This document shows, one piece after another, positions 23,177-35,654 of a stretch of DNA of 64,000 nucleotides. The position numbers were made by a program, and so were the translations under genes. This DNA is from Drosophila pseudoobscura. Taxonomy: Eukaryota; Arthropoda; Insecta; Diptera; Drosophilidae. The notes under the pieces are model-generated. The model was not told the origin of the DNA and did not search any database. It saw nothing but the letters and a program-made list of their open reading frames with translations. Within the stretch, counting starts at the first letter, position 1, and every line of letters starts with the position of its first letter. The stretch is taken from contig NC_046683.1 of the NCBI RefSeq assembly GCF_009870125.1, positions 39,137,869-39,201,868 of the forward strand. Reading direction: 5' to 3'.

Positions 23177-25334
23177 ATGGAAGTGACGGAGCTCAAGGCA
23201 CAGTCCGAAGAGACCCAGTCCCACGCCTCATTCGAAGAGACTTCGCAGGAGGAGAAATATCATGAGGTGGAGGAGGAGACCCCCTTTGACCAGCGCGACT
23301 GGCATGCTATAGTACATAACCAGCAGGATGCAGAGCGGGAGATTGACGAGCAGATGTTGGGATACGAGACCGATCTGGAGTATCTGACCCGTGTGGACGA
23401 ACGGGACAAGCGGCGCCAGCAGTTGAGGGAGACCCTGGTCGAAGAGATGCCCTGGTCCGATGCCCGCTTCCTGAAGATCAACGTGCGAAGCGCAAGGCCC
23501 CTTGAGTGCAGCTCTGATGAGGAATGGACGCGGATGCTTCAGGGTAATCTGGGGGCCACCGTGCGTGTGAAGGTCGGGCCGGCAACCTTCTGGTGTATTG
23601 GTGCGCTGCTAAATCGTCACAGCGGATTCTTTAGACCCCAGTCACGGGAGGAGTACAGCCTGCCAGAGCTGACGCCGATTGGCTTTCGGGCCGCCTACGC
23701 CTGGATGCGCCTCCAGGAGCCCCTGAACTGCAGCGTGCAAAGCGAGCACAGTGAGCCCAACCAGATCGTGGATCTTCTGTTCACCGCCCAGCATCTGGAC
23801 ATTCGCGACCTGGAGATGCTGTGCAACCGCTACCTCTGCTCATCCCACTTTACGGAGCGCCGGGCCCTGCAGGTGTACGTGCGGGCGAAGCATTACGGCA
23901 ACATGGGGAGCATTTGCCAGCTGATGCTGAAGCGTGTGGGAAAATACTACCTGACGATGGTCGGTAGTCAGGAGTACACCGAAATGCCGCTGGAGGACAT
24001 CTGCACCCTGTTGGAGCAGGACTCAATCGGCGTCAATACAGAACTTGAGGTTTTCTACGGTGCCCTCCGCTGGATGTGCATTGATCCCGAAGAGCGGCTG
24101 TCCGCCTTGCCCCGCCTGATGGAATGCGTGCGCTTCACTCGAATGCCCCGCCCGAAGCTCTTGGAGATGTGGTTTTGCCTGTTTTCGGCCCGATGGGGCT
24201 TGCCTCTGGAGTGGTTCCAAGTGAGAGGGGATCCAATTATCTTACGGGCCTTTGCCTACTGCCCCGGACTCTGGGAGCGTGTCAACAAGGCCGTGAGAGT
24301 GGCCAATCTGTGCCTTCAGTTCGATAACCATCAGGTGCTTATGGCCCTTATCCAGGCCTGCAGGCTGCAAATGGAGACACCGCGCGAGTGGATCTGCGAC
24401 GAGAACTGCCCCTACCATGTTCACAATCGCACTCCGCCCCCCCAAGTCGACCTGTCCTCCAAGCAATTTCTCAGCTTTGCGATCTCCCTGGCGCAAGAGG
24501 ATCGAGACCTGTTGCGCTCCAAGGAAAAGGACCTGACAAAGCTCTGGGAGCCACTGTGGGACCCGCAACGCGATCACCCCAACAATATCCCCTTTGATGA
24601 GATGTCCGATGACCTGCCAATGTCGTCCAGCGACGAAATCGATTGGCGATCGTCCAGCGATGATATCGACTGGTTTAGAGAAATTCTGCGAGAGGCACCT
24701 GAAGGCACGGATACTGACGACGATACCGATAATTTATCGGACATATACGTGCCGTTCACGGACAGTCCGACCACATCCCCCAGAAACTCGCCGTTGATCA
24801 GCGCCACAAGCAGCCCCGCGACCAATTCGCTGTGCAGGCAATTGACGACCGCCTGGTTGTCGCACGTGCAGTTGAGTAGGCCTGGATCGGCATCGCCCAG
24901 ATGCCTCCGAAGAAGGAGCGAAGCGCAAGAGGCGTCGCTGGCCATCGATTGTGCCCCGCCCCTGAGCTGCAACGATAAAATGGAAGAGTTTTTGGAGCAA
25001 AACCAGTGTACACGTGACGACTGCGCTTGCTGGCGAAAGGAGCACGGCTACTCACCGGACCCAAATGACACACAATTAAAGGCATTGTGCCAGTTCACTC
25101 ATGACATGGGATATCCCACTCTGATGGTGCCCTTCTTCCAGCTATACAAAGTGGGTTGACAGTCAAACCATTCGGGAAATTCATTAAAGATTCACCTCTC
25201 CGCAGGAGAGATGCAAAATCTTGGAGGAGCCATCCCCCAATGCACAAGAGAAGCCGGACAAGCGGGAAACATCGAATTCGCTAGCGGCCCAAGTACCTCA
25301 GACAGACACATCCGAAGAGCACTTTTCCCACTGA
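23177..25334 (+). CDS. BTB-BACK domain protein, two coding exons
   Basis: The first coding exon (23177-25150) starts at an ATG with A at -3 and encodes 658 residues. Residues 1-95 are acidic. A BTB/POZ fold is suggested at about 115-222 (VRVKVGPATFWCIGALLN through LFTAQHLDIRDLEMLCNRYL). A BACK domain follows at about 225-335, with the signature ELEVFYGALRWM and ECVRFTRMP. No Kelch repeats follow. Residues 480-600 are low-complexity, with a tandem octad (SSSDEIDW, SSSDDIDW). Read straight on, the frame stops two codons after position 25150. However, AAA|GTGGGT there and CTCCGCAG at 25198-25205 bound a 55-bp intron, and the next 42 codons (25206-25334) stay in phase, giving a 700-residue protein. 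BTB-BACK proteins often act as Cul3 ubiquitin-ligase adaptors; that role is inferred here. I cannot name the orthologue. Confidence 0.9.
25151..25205 (+). other. Predicted 55-bp phase-0 intron in the BTB-BACK gene
   Basis: The donor is AAA|GTGGGT (weak but GT-containing). The acceptor is TTCACCTCTCCGCAG, with a pyrimidine-rich run and a CATTAAA branch-like word about 20 bp upstream of the AG. The length is typical for Drosophila, and splicing keeps the frame open for 42 more codons. Without splicing the protein ends two codons into the intron. Confidence 0.65.
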
Positions 25335-26270
25335 ATCACACCTCCCCTCTCCTTGAACTTCGATTGATTGTGTAAAATTAAATTTGTAGTTAAAAAAACA
25401 AATATTTGGCGCCGCAAAAGATTTATTCGTATTCCTTCGTTTTTCAATTGTGTAGAGTCCTTCACTGATTGATTTCATAATTCCTGCAGGATTCCTTTCA
25501 TTTAATTAAGGCAATTTATGCCCATAAATTAATTTAAACTTTTTGAGCTGCCATCTCCCTCCCTCTCTCTCTCTCTCTCTCGCTCTCTATGCTCAAACAG
25601 ATTTCGAGCGTTTCCTCAAATGGATTTCTTGTGTTTTGACAATGGCTAAAAACAATTTTGGAAGCAGCAGGTGCGGCACCCAGGAACGCAGGAGAGACAG
25701 AGAGGGAGAGAGAGAGCTGACAAGTGGCCCCCGAAGAGGATAGAGCACAGAGTGACCGAGGGACCGAGGGGCCGAGGGTACCGACGACAGCAGAGCAATG
25801 CAATGGCTGGCGCCCAAATCGAAAACAGCCATAGACAAGGTACTCTGGCATTCCGTATTGGGGTCAGCGTGTGTTTAATATCCGATTCATTAGTGCTCCC
25901 CATCGCTGCTGGGGCGGCACATCAATTTATAGTTTGAAAATATCCAGGGCAATTATTAATATTGCCTGTTCATCGATTAATACTTGCTGTTCGTCGAAGA
26001 TTTGTAACCCATTGCTGTCGATCGTTTGGAATCATCATGTTTTGGTCCGTTCTTAATATCTGGTCCGTTCCGTAATATCATTTCTAATAATATTTTTCGT
26101 TTCAAGACTTCTTAATATACATTCTGAATATACATCTTGAGGTCCACTTTTTACATGATTTATGTACTATCCGTTCTGCCTTAGTATTTTCTTATAATGA
26201 TATATACATATGCGCCTTTCCGCCCTTCATTTTGATGTAAAAAAAGATACGAATAAAAATTGTCCCGATT
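25335..26270. other. 3' flank of the BTB-BACK gene and gene-free DNA
   Basis: No canonical AATAAA lies just after the stop; an AATTAA-type word occurs near 25378. A CT tract occupies 25562-25588 and a purine-rich patch 25670-25780. A short imperfect tandem of TGGTCCGTTCTTAATATC is at 26041-26080. Open frames on both strands here mirror the CT/GA tracts and are not genes. Confidence 0.4.
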
Positions 26271-26280
26271 TTGTAGGCGA

Positions 26281-26395
26281 TTAGATAGCATTTTTTTAGC
26301 TCGATGTTTAATTCAAAAGATGGGGTTCATCGAGCTCCAGTTTTAATAATGAGAGAAATATGTGGTCGTAAAAGTATACGAAACAGAAGTCGACT
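26281..26395 (-). repeat. Unclassified interspersed repeat, copy 1
   Basis: The reverse complement of this stretch matches 51575-51685 over about 105 bp, including the shared run GCTCGATGAACCCCATCTTT and the words GACCACATAT and AATGCTATC. The two copies are 25 kb apart in opposite orientation. No coding capacity or terminal repeats are visible, so I cannot assign a family. Confidence 0.7.
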
Positions 26396-26494
26396 TTCGC
26401 TTAATCTAGTAATATGGAAAAATCTGCGAAACGAAACAGAATTAAAGCATTTAATTTATTTTAAAAGAGGATTAATTTAGACTTCTACCAGGAA

Positions 26495-27055
26495 CGTACG
26501 CGGACGACGTACTAAGCTACAGCCTTTCGCATTTCAATGGCCACCTGTAAGCTCATCATAAAAGAGCCATTCAAGCAACTAAAGAGAATTGGTGGCAATT
26601 AGGGCTACGATTTCGCATAGCTCAGCAAACATGGCCGAACATAAATAGAAAGCCCACCTCTGGGCTCTGCGATCTCTGCAGAAGACGGTGCAGCGCAGTC
26701 ATACGTTCCCTTACAGGACATTTGCTAATAGGACCCATGCAAACAGGCCGGTTGCTTCCTACAATGATTATTGTCATAATTGTCGGGAAGATGAAGAGGA
26801 GGAGATGGTGGAACACCTCTTCTACTCATGTCCAGCTCTCAGCAGAAAAAGCCAAAAACATTTAGGCTCTCCCTTCATATATGACATTTCAGAAATTTCC
26901 ACAATATGTCCCAGAAAGATAGCAAATTTCGGATGGGATAACTGCTGACATCACGTCTCACAAGGGAGAAGAGGAGAAGACCCAAAGCCGAAGCCGACCT
27001 AAGTGTGACGGGTTCTTAGCGATCCTGACAGCCACCTCTACCTAGCCTAACCTAA
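26495..27055 (+). mobile_element. Non-LTR retrotransposon, 3'-end fragment with RNase-H-end and zinc-finger motif
   Basis: Reading across frames gives the end of a LINE polyprotein: a degenerate RNase H tail with RSLTGHLLIG, followed by CHNC, then EEMVEHLFYSCPALSR, then GSPF (26688-26930). The Cys-Cys-His-Cys arrangement with VEHL-CPAL is the usual C-terminus of Drosophila LINE ORF2 proteins in the I/LOA/Jockey group. The 3' part ends in CTAGCCTAACCTAACG, a common LINE tail pattern. Frameshifts and stops make it inactive, and everything upstream of the RNase H tail is missing. Confidence 0.75.
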
Positions 27056-28537
27056 CGTAGGCAAACCATAAATTTGATTGATCTCCGATCTTATTCGCTA
27101 TTAAAGCTTAATTTAACATAAGTTCAAAAATGTGTTTTCTTCAGATACGCACCCTTTATTCCCACTACAAAGGGGGAGGTCGAGTCTGGGAAAAGGTGAA
27201 GCATACGTGTCTGCGTGTGTGGTGCACACGTTTCATGTCTTAACGAGTTGGAAAGATTATTATTACATTATTATTTTGTCGGCGAGCTATTCAACAGCAA
27301 ATACCACAAGGTGCAACCACCCAAGAGGCAGCTACTGCCCCACATCCAAACATCCGCATCGTCTTTTGCCCTGTTTTCGTGTGCTTTTGTATGGAGCTTA
27401 CAATAACAATAAATTTCAATTTTTCACGCGCAAACACAAACACAGACCGCACACGATTGCATTCATGGAAATTGCTGCCTCCTGCTGCTGCTGCTTCCGG
27501 TTGCTGCTGGCTGCTGTTCTACGTTTTTGGGGGTGCCACACAGCCCTTGAGCAGCTTGTGCTTCCAGCAATTTATGCGCTTTACGCGCTTTTGCTAAATA
27601 AATTTATAATGCAAGCACACAGACAAAAATGCACACATACACAGAAAGACAGACAGAGAGAGAGAGATAGGTTCAGATACAGATACGCAGACAGATAGTC
27701 GGGGATAGGAAGTTCCAGTAACAGTTACAGTTTCACAGCATCCATCCGCACCGACAAAACTTTAGTGAGTTTTAGAACGTTTTGTCCTCTTTCTGGTTTC
27801 GCTAGGAGGAGGAGGCACTGCCTGCACTGCCTGGTTAGCGCTACTTTAGATACATTTGTATCTACGATAAGTCTCAGCGCCATGCATGTGGTACACCCCT
27901 GGCGCTGGTACTGCTGCTGCACCTCCTTCTGCGTTTCTGTATGTGCGTGAATTACGAAAATTTTCTTGCAATTAAAATTTGTTGCTTTCTGGGTATCATA
28001 ATTTTATAAGTTTTGGGGGAAACTGGAGCTGGATACTGCTTACTGGCAGAAGTCTTCATTCCGCAGTCCTCGTGGCACATAACAAATTACAAAAAGCTTT
28101 ATGCATATGCTTATAACATACTCGTACCATATATCTATGTATGTAGATGTGGGGTGACAGAAAGTACCATTAGGGAAATATTATGGCTACATTTTGGTTT
28201 TCAATCCGCTCTGCTCTTTAAGAAGTGGGCTAAACGCAGGAAATAATTTGATGGATAGCTGGGACTGCTGGGACTTAAGGTCTAATCAAGAACCGTAATT
28301 AATTTGTTTTTTATATTCTTGTAACCAAACAAATTATCCACTTAGAACAGCCGAAAAACAGAATCAAATATTCCAATAGTCTACTTTAAGGATAATCCGT
28401 CCAAGTCCACCAATATTTTTACACTTTAAGTTATAACAAACAATATGATGACTTTAAATGAATTTAGGTGAACAATTTTTTTTATTTCATTTTCTAATAG
28501 CTTCAAAAAAAAAATGAGCGGAACAATTTTGATCTTT
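27056..28537. other. Gene-free stretch
   Basis: A 188-codon frame at 27132-27698 overlaps two other plus frames and runs through a CTGCTGCTGCT patch (27480-27520) and GA-rich sequence (27650-27670). No domain is seen. I see no real gene. Confidence 0.4.
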
Positions 28538-28539
28538 TT

Positions 28540-29289
28540 TGTACCCGGTACTCAGTCAGTATATATTTGAGGTTATGATTTATGTTATTTATACAACATA
28601 TTTTATATTTTGTTTGATGTCGCTGTTCGAAAAAAAAGAAATATAAATCGTTCCATTTTCGTTCGATTTTATGCTACCATTTTTATTTACAAATTCTGCG
28701 GGGCGAAGTTTTGAAATATTTTTGTAGCAGTTGTCACTGGATACCCTTTTGCGGGGGCGGAAGGGGGGTGTGTCGAAATTTAGAAAGAAACTCGTCAAGG
28801 TCCGATATTGTAGGAGTTTGGATACCAAATTTGGTTACTCTAGCTTTTATAGTCTCTGAGATCTAGGCTCTAATGTTTTACTCTAAGCAAAGTCGGTTAT
28901 GCTACGTGTGTGTTAGAGAGAGACCGGGCGAGAAAAAATGAAATTGTTTTCTTGATGCTGGCTATAATAATAATACGATCCAATTCAGATTCTGCAGTCT
29001 AAAAGATATGGTCATTCTCTACGATTCTGCGTTTTTAGTTTTCTCGTAGCAATGACATATCACAGAAGTCTGGATCCAAAACATCGTTGCTCTAGCTCTT
29101 ATATTCTTTGAGCACTAGACGCTAATGGGGACGGCCAGACGGACGGACAGAGAGACATGGCTCAATCGACTCGGCTATTGATGCTGATCAAGAATATATA
29201 TATTTTATGGGGTCGGAAACGATTCCTTCTGGATGTTACACACATCCACTTTTACCACAAATCTCATTTTTGAGTATCGGGAATAAAAA
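28540..29289 (-). mobile_element. DINE-1-like Helitron, variant-interior subfamily
   Basis: Starts GTACCCGGTACTCAGTCAGT and carries the alternative interior at 28560-28690 shared with the copies at 12840 and 35270. It then returns to the common sequence (GGGGCGAAGTTTTGAAATAT, TTAGAGAGAGACCGGGCGAG, GGACGGACAGAGAGACATGG) and ends TTTGAGTATCGGGAATAAAAAG. It lacks the GAACGTTGTGAG hairpin end. Confidence 0.85.
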
Positions 29290-31031
29290 GGGGGGTAGTA
29301 CGCAGGTTACTTCTTAGCTTAGTGCATATACATATGTACATGTTTTTATTTACAGCGCTGTTGATAGTCTAGTAATCGTTGAGCTCAATGATAACGTTGG
29401 TGCATACTTCTGATGAATAAGCTCCCAAAACCATTATGTTGTCTGGACTGCATAACTAAATGTATATATAGTATATGCCTTAACCTAGCATATGAAATCT
29501 AGAGTTAAAATGGCGGTGTACAATATCGACGAGTAACTACGATCCTCTATTGACGTTGTTGTTAACCGCTACTGGGGACACATGTCAGCCAGGCTGACAA
29601 GAATTGCGCCTCTTGAAGAATCCAACGATAAGGCAATCAATCCGAGATCATAACGGGATTCCTCTGTCACGGCTAAATCTGTTGTCGATAGGGTCTGCAC
29701 ACTAGTTCATCCGATTAGCTGCATCGTTGCCGACCAGGTTTGATGTCGGTCTGCTCAGTACACTTTTACTGAAGGCTCGATGAAGCGGATGGCGTCAATT
29801 AAGCCGGAAAAAGATTCCGAGGCGTACACTAAATAAAATAATTTAAGAATCTCGAGCACATTTTAGTTAATGATTTTATCCAACACTCGATTGCTGGAAA
29901 TATGGGAAGGCAAAGGGAAGCTTACTCGCAGTACAATAGGGATACCTCTGTATCTGTATCTGTCTTTCACAGTATCTTGCTTGTATTGCTCAATTGTATT
30001 AAGAACCTCTTTCTCGTCGCCAACCGCCATCAGAGACACTCTTTTGAAAGGGTTCCTTTCATGCTCAGGACACCTTCTGTATTCTGTCCGAGAACAAGGG
30101 ACAACTTTACAACATACTATATATAATTAAACTGAGATTTTAGGTTGCCTTCTGGTTTTGGTCGTTGGCACTTTATAAAATTCTAATAAGCTTGTTCGGC
30201 GTGAGGCAAGTGGCATGTGGTATACGGCCTGTGGCCCGATTAGGCACAAACAAATGGCAGACTACAGACCAGGGCCAGGGCCAGCGGCTTCGGTCAGCTT
30301 AAAAGCTTGCCTCGCTAGCCACACCTGTAGCCCCTAATGCGACAGTCGGAAATGCTCTGCACTGCCACGAATTCTGCAAAAAAAAAAACAGCTACATGGT
30401 AAGATCATAGGATCCAAGTAATTAAGATACACACACAGAGTATGAAGTGTGGACAGGAAGAAAGACTAAGTCGAAAAAAGTTGTTTTTTTAGTTTATATT
30501 TATGTCAAATAAAGGTGTCCTAAATGTGTAAATATTCTGTTCGGTCTGATCTAAAATAGGTTATCGTGCGAGTTTTTTTTCCAGTGTACGGCACACACAC
30601 ACACTCGCGGACAGACACTCTCGTATGCAAATGCGTCCATGTTAATGCCACAAATGCGCCTTAAATTATGTTAAGCACTTGCCAGCGTCGCTCCCAAGGC
30701 ATAGGGTAAAGGCGGAGGCTGCTGGCTGCCTGGCTACTGGTGCTGGCGGAACGTTGATGGCTTAGGCTCATTTATAAATCGACGACAGTAAATTATAAAT
30801 GGAATTACTATTACAACTACCAGGGTACCCTCTTGTGCTTCTCTCTTTCCACTTCACCACTTTGTGTGTGTGTGTGTGTGCTTACATCAACGCCTGTTGT
30901 AAATTTGAGCTGGCGGCTGTCCTTAGCAGACGCACAGGATATCAGCACATATGTACGAACGCCGCACAAGGAGTGAGGCACAAATATAGTTAGTCAGGCA
31001 GTGAGAGAGAGATAAAGACAGACAGGGTGAA

Positions 31032-31035
<4 letters not shown>
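29290..31035. other. Gene-free stretch
   Basis: A GT tract lies at 30862-30880. The patch 29550-29850 has the look of decayed coding DNA, but I cannot assign it in any frame. No gene supported. Confidence 0.35.

Positions 31036-31064
<29 letters not shown>
31036..31064. repeat. (GA)n simple repeat in a purine-rich region
   Basis: An uninterrupted AG run of 29 bp lies within a longer purine-rich region (31000-31500). In flies such tracts can bind GAGA factor or CLAMP; binding here is inference only. The long minus-strand frames (30923-31661) are products of this low-complexity composition. Confidence 0.8.
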
Positions 31065-31070
<6 letters not shown>

Positions 31071-33710
31071 GAATAAAAGATGGAAAGACAGTGAAAGAAA
31101 GAGACATCTATAGCGATTGAGACAGAGAAAGAATGAGTGTCGCCTGCACAAACACATGAATGTTGCAGTATATTAAAGTTCAAAAAGGCAGCGACAGAAT
31201 GACTTAGAGGACACAATCCTGCCTCCTCACAAAGAGCTAAAAGAAGCGCCACGCACAAGCAGGGTGGGAGGTAAAAAGCAAGGGGTAAGGGAGAGGCACC
31301 ACTGACAGCATCTGCCATTTCGATGTGGGGGTGTCTGGCGAAAGTTGAACAACGCCAAAAGCCAGAGGATGACAACATGCCCAAAAAAGCATGCCAGAAA
31401 GAAAGAAGGAAGCGAGAGGCAGAAAAATAGAAAGAAAGAATCGGGAACAGAGACACAGATGAAGAAAGAGAGAGAAAGAGAGATATTGGTGCAAAAAAAA
31501 AAATGAGCCCGGACATTGGCATGTTGGGCCAAAACGAAGGACAAACAAGTTCCGAGCCCACAGCGTCTCCAGGGAGGAGAGCGTGAGGTGATCCTGCTTT
31601 TGGTGTAAAACTTCAGACAGGAACTGGAGCTGGAATGCATCAAGAGGCCATCACATTTCAAGGATCACGAGACAGCGAGGAACAAGCAAGAGTTCTACCT
31701 AAAGAAGAGGAGTGTTCCTCTAGAGAGATTTCTGAGGTATCTCCTCATGTCACAAGCTTTTGGATGACTCTTGGATTTGGTTCCCTGATCACTTCATTTT
31801 AGAGGAAGTGTTTTATTGAGTTCTAGATTTTAATTATACCATTTCATGTATTGCTAATCAAAAGCAGACCACATCGGGATAAGCTATTACTCATGATACC
31901 CTAAGACATCCTATAGAATTAATCGTGATAGCGCCGGTAGCAGGTGCGTGACTCACGCAGCCATCGCTTGGGGGAGCTTTGAGCGGTTTCATCGAGGATT
32001 TGTGCTTAGTTGAGAACTGAAGAAAAAGATGGAGGGCCTCGCGAGTTTTGCCATTTGGCGACTTGGCAGCTGGTCTCCTCACCACCCATTCTTCCCCGTC
32101 CCAGAGCAGTGCAGCTCCTCATACGAAACGACGACATGGTCGGATGGCTTAGGAAGTAATTTTAGCATTGTAAATCCTTTTGGAAAATTATAGCGACAGT
32201 CAGCTTGTAGTTAGTGGCAGCAGGCAGAAGGCCAGGGGCGGAGGACGTACGAGTACCGCGCACACCCTGCACACTTGAACACACTCGTAGATGGAGACGT
32301 AGACAGGGCTATCATAAGATCAGGCACACACAAATTGTGTTAGCAATGCTCCAAAATGCACAAAAATTGTGTAAAAACACAAACAAATCCGTATGGGGAT
32401 GGAAGTTGCTGGAGATGTGATACGATGTGGGGACAGGGGCAGGGCCAGCCCACACGCATATGCGACAGTCGCGCGCGAAAATATTCGTATTCATATGACA
32501 GTCTGCTATGGGCGAACGGAACGGGAACCCCCTGGTTGGCCTGGTTGAGACACCCAAGAAAGCCACAGCCAAGCCAGAGTAACATCCAAAGCCAGAGATG
32601 AGACTGAAGCTGGAGCTTGAGCTAAGGCCAAAAGCAGCTGCAGTTGGAAGGCAGACCGAAGACCGCCGCCGGCTGAAAGGCAAAGTGAGTCACATAAATT
32701 TCACTGGCTAAAAGAAGTAATACAAAACGAAAACACGGAGAATTCAGAGAAAAAAACACCGAAAATAAAGAAGAAAAAACGGATACAAAGCTTTCAATAC
32801 TCTTCAAACTGACCATCAAAAGCCACACATGTAAATATATGGGAATCGATTTTTATGACCATATAATTCTTATCAAAGATCTATAAAACAATTGCGCAGC
32901 TTGAAGAATTTCTGAATATATAAACTAGAGCCCAGCGTGAATATATTGACTATATTCATGATACTTTAATGAGTTCTTTTACGAATCTTACGGATTCAAA
33001 CTCAGCTCAAAACACTAGTACCCACGGCTAACAAAAAGGGCATCAAATGATATATAACGCATGCTTCCCCAATTTCCAAGTGCCCTTCTTCTTTATATAA
33101 AATATGTGCGGCAATTCAACCTACATATGCACATAACCATGCGGCGATGTACACACAGATATCTGCATTTGGGTTATGGCTTAGATTTATTCCACCATTC
33201 GATTGAGGCTCCACATGCGAGTTCTCGTAGATTCCCACAAAAGTCATCTGAGTGGCAGGGATTTGTGGGTTTACTGTCGAAAAATATCGAAATCGTTATG
33301 TAAGATGGGTGGCGACCGCACCTACTGGTAACTCCACTACGTAAAGGAACCCCTGTAAGACGCTAATGAGTATGCAACACTAATAAGTGGCTCCACCATT
33401 AAAGTGGTGGAACAATCGCGACCATTTTGTGACAGAAAAGTAGCTGAAAGGGATGGAAAGAAATGAACAAAGAAAAAGTTCATATAAGTTCTCTACAGGG
33501 TAAGATGACTGGAGTGAGGCATGACTGTGGACATAGTAATTCCATTGCAGGCTATATGGGAAATAATGATAGAGGATGCTCCAAAACCTGAACGAAGCAT
33601 AAAAAACAATAGGTATTATTAAAGCAGTATTAAATCGTTAGCGAAATGAAATTATGGACGGGAAGGTCCACCAAGATCAAAAAACTAACTGAAACTAATC
33701 ACAGAAATGG
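31065..33710. other. Gene-free stretch
   Basis: Purine-rich to 31500, then mixed. Short overlapping frames on both strands between 32210 and 32830 follow repeated CAGCCAAGCCAGAG-type words. No supported gene, RNA or element. Confidence 0.4.
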
Positions 33711-33714
33711 TCTA

Positions 33715-35165
33715 TTGTCCTATTGAATATCTCCTGTTGGAAATCACAAGCAAAACGAGCAAGAACATTTTGCTTGGCTGTATTTACCCACGGAATCGTA
33801 CTATGTGATTCCGAAGAAGAAAATATTATCTCGGACAATTCAGTGTCATACACGGACATTATTCTTGCAGGCGATCTTTATAGCAATCTATTGTATAATT
33901 TTCCATCCCTGGGGCTGTGTGCAGTGGATGCAACCTTTCTTACACATTTCAGCAACACCTGTGATTCTTGACATTTTCTTCACTAATGACCCTCTTCTAA
34001 AAATTACCTTATCTTTGGCTTGACTGGCTTTGGACTATCAAACTAATTCCTCTACGTATAGAGACTTTACAAATATTGACTATAATGAACTTGATCTAGA
34101 ATTTAATGCGTGTGAGTGGGCATCCATTTAACAATCTCTCCATGAGATTGATTGTAAATTGAATGTTATGAACAGCAATATTCAGTACTTGCTCAAAAAC
34201 TTTAACCACTTAAAATCAAAGTGACCAAGCTAAGACAAAATTCGAGGTTTAGCAATGAGATTGAAAAACTATCTCATTAACGAGATGTTTCTTAAATGGA
34301 AGCAATATAGAACGGATGACTTTCGTTTAAGTTACAAAGAGTTGAGAGCAACTGTTAACAAAGGTATAAAATCTCATATTCGTGGCTATCATAAATCTAA
34401 GTTTCAAAATTAAACAAAGATGGAATGAGATGAACAGTATAGGAATAGGAAAATGTAAACAGAAGTTCGAGCTTAATATAAATGTCGAAAATCTTAACAA
34501 CTTTTCGATAATTTATGTACCTGAAGCGACAATTAACACGTACCTGAATATCATTCCACTCTGTGAAAACAGTTTAAGCTTTGTGTAGGTCAATCAATTT
34601 GATGTCTATGCGTGTTTAGCTAACGTGAAGTCTACAGCTGAATGTAAAGTAAACTTATATGCCGATGACGTCCAAATTTATGTTAGTAGTCCCGTCAATG
34701 AAATAAATCTTTGTATCAGTACGTCTAACTAAATGCTTTCCTTAATTGAGAAATGGGCAAAGAAAAATGGCTTAGGAATAAATTCAAAAGAATTGAAATG
34801 TGTTGTAATTTCCAAAAACCTGATTGATACAACAATCTCGAGAATGAATACATAGGAAAGACACAAATTTCCTATGAAGACCATGCAGTTAATCTGGGCA
34901 TAACCTTCAGTATCACTTTGTCACGGAATAAAAATATCTCAATAGCAACTGGCTATCTAGCAATACTAGTCTGTTACGTCAGCTCTCGGCGTCTTTTTGC
35001 CGGAAGAAATGAGAAATGAATACATTTCTAAAGTAATTCTCATCCCCACTCTCTTTTATGGTGTATAAATTTTTGATGGAACAATCTTCCCCATAAAATT
35101 AAATCACTCAGGAGCGCAACTCATTTCCTCTACAACAAACTTAAGAACTCTTAAGAAAGCGATAA
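33715..35165 (+). mobile_element. CR1/Jockey-like LINE remnant, endonuclease and reverse-transcriptase fragments
   Basis: At 33860-34020 the frames give IILAGDLYSNLLYN, then LCAVDATFLTHFSNT, then LDIFFTNDPLL, the C-terminal pattern of the LINE endonuclease (GDF/L block, THFT, LD). At 34655-34830 a frame reads LYADDVQIYVSSPVNEINLC and then MLSLIEKWAKKNGLGINSKE, which is the reverse-transcriptase catalytic YADD block and the helix after it. Many stops and frameshifts and a large deletion between the two domains leave it inactive. It resembles the fragment at 39.2-40.5 kb. Confidence 0.75.
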
Positions 35166-35261
35166 AAATAATGTTGGCAAAGAAATTCATATATACATTT
35201 GAAATAAATATAAAAATACAAAAACTGGATACAAAATTATGAGCCGCGGCAAGGGCGTACT

Positions 35262-35640
35262 ACCTTTATTCCTGATACTTAGTAAGTATACTCGTATGTA
35301 TATGTATGTGATTTTATCATTTATGTAATTAATATAATATATTTGATATGTTCGCTGTTCGCAAAAGTGACAAATTGATTTTTTGGCAAACAAATTTTTG
35401 TTTGCATTAGATTTTATCTGTTTCCAATTTTCTTTACATTTTATTTTACATCTTTCTTATTTCTTTATTCTCACGCCAACATCTGCCGTGTTTTTTCGCT
35501 CTGCACGAGGAAGAGCGTGTGTGAGAGAGGCGTAGCCACTGCAATTTCATTTCAGCCATAGAGCCTCTATAATAATAATCCGATGTGATCTATGTTCTGC
35601 AATTTGGTAGATATTGCCGGAGATCTACATTTTTTTTTGG
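35262..35640 (-). mobile_element. DINE-1-like fragment, left arm of an inverted pair
   Basis: Starts TATTCCTGATACTTAGTAAG, carries the alternative interior at 35280-35400, then GCACGAGGAAGAGCGTGTGT, a short GAGAGAGG run and GTAGCCACTGCAATTTCATT. It faces a plus-oriented copy at 35655. The region 35500-35530 is nearly the exact reverse complement of 35866-35893. Confidence 0.75.
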
Positions 35641-35654
35641 GACGCAAGCAATCC

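Noticed and set aside
27132..27698. 188-codon plus frame
   Set aside because: Runs through CTG-repeat and GA-repeat sequence and overlaps other plus frames; no recognisable domain.
30923..31661. Minus frames of 212, 144 and 103 codons, Leu/Ser/Phe-rich and membrane-like
   Set aside because: They are translations of a long GA/purine-rich low-complexity region; three overlapping frames are open for the same reason.
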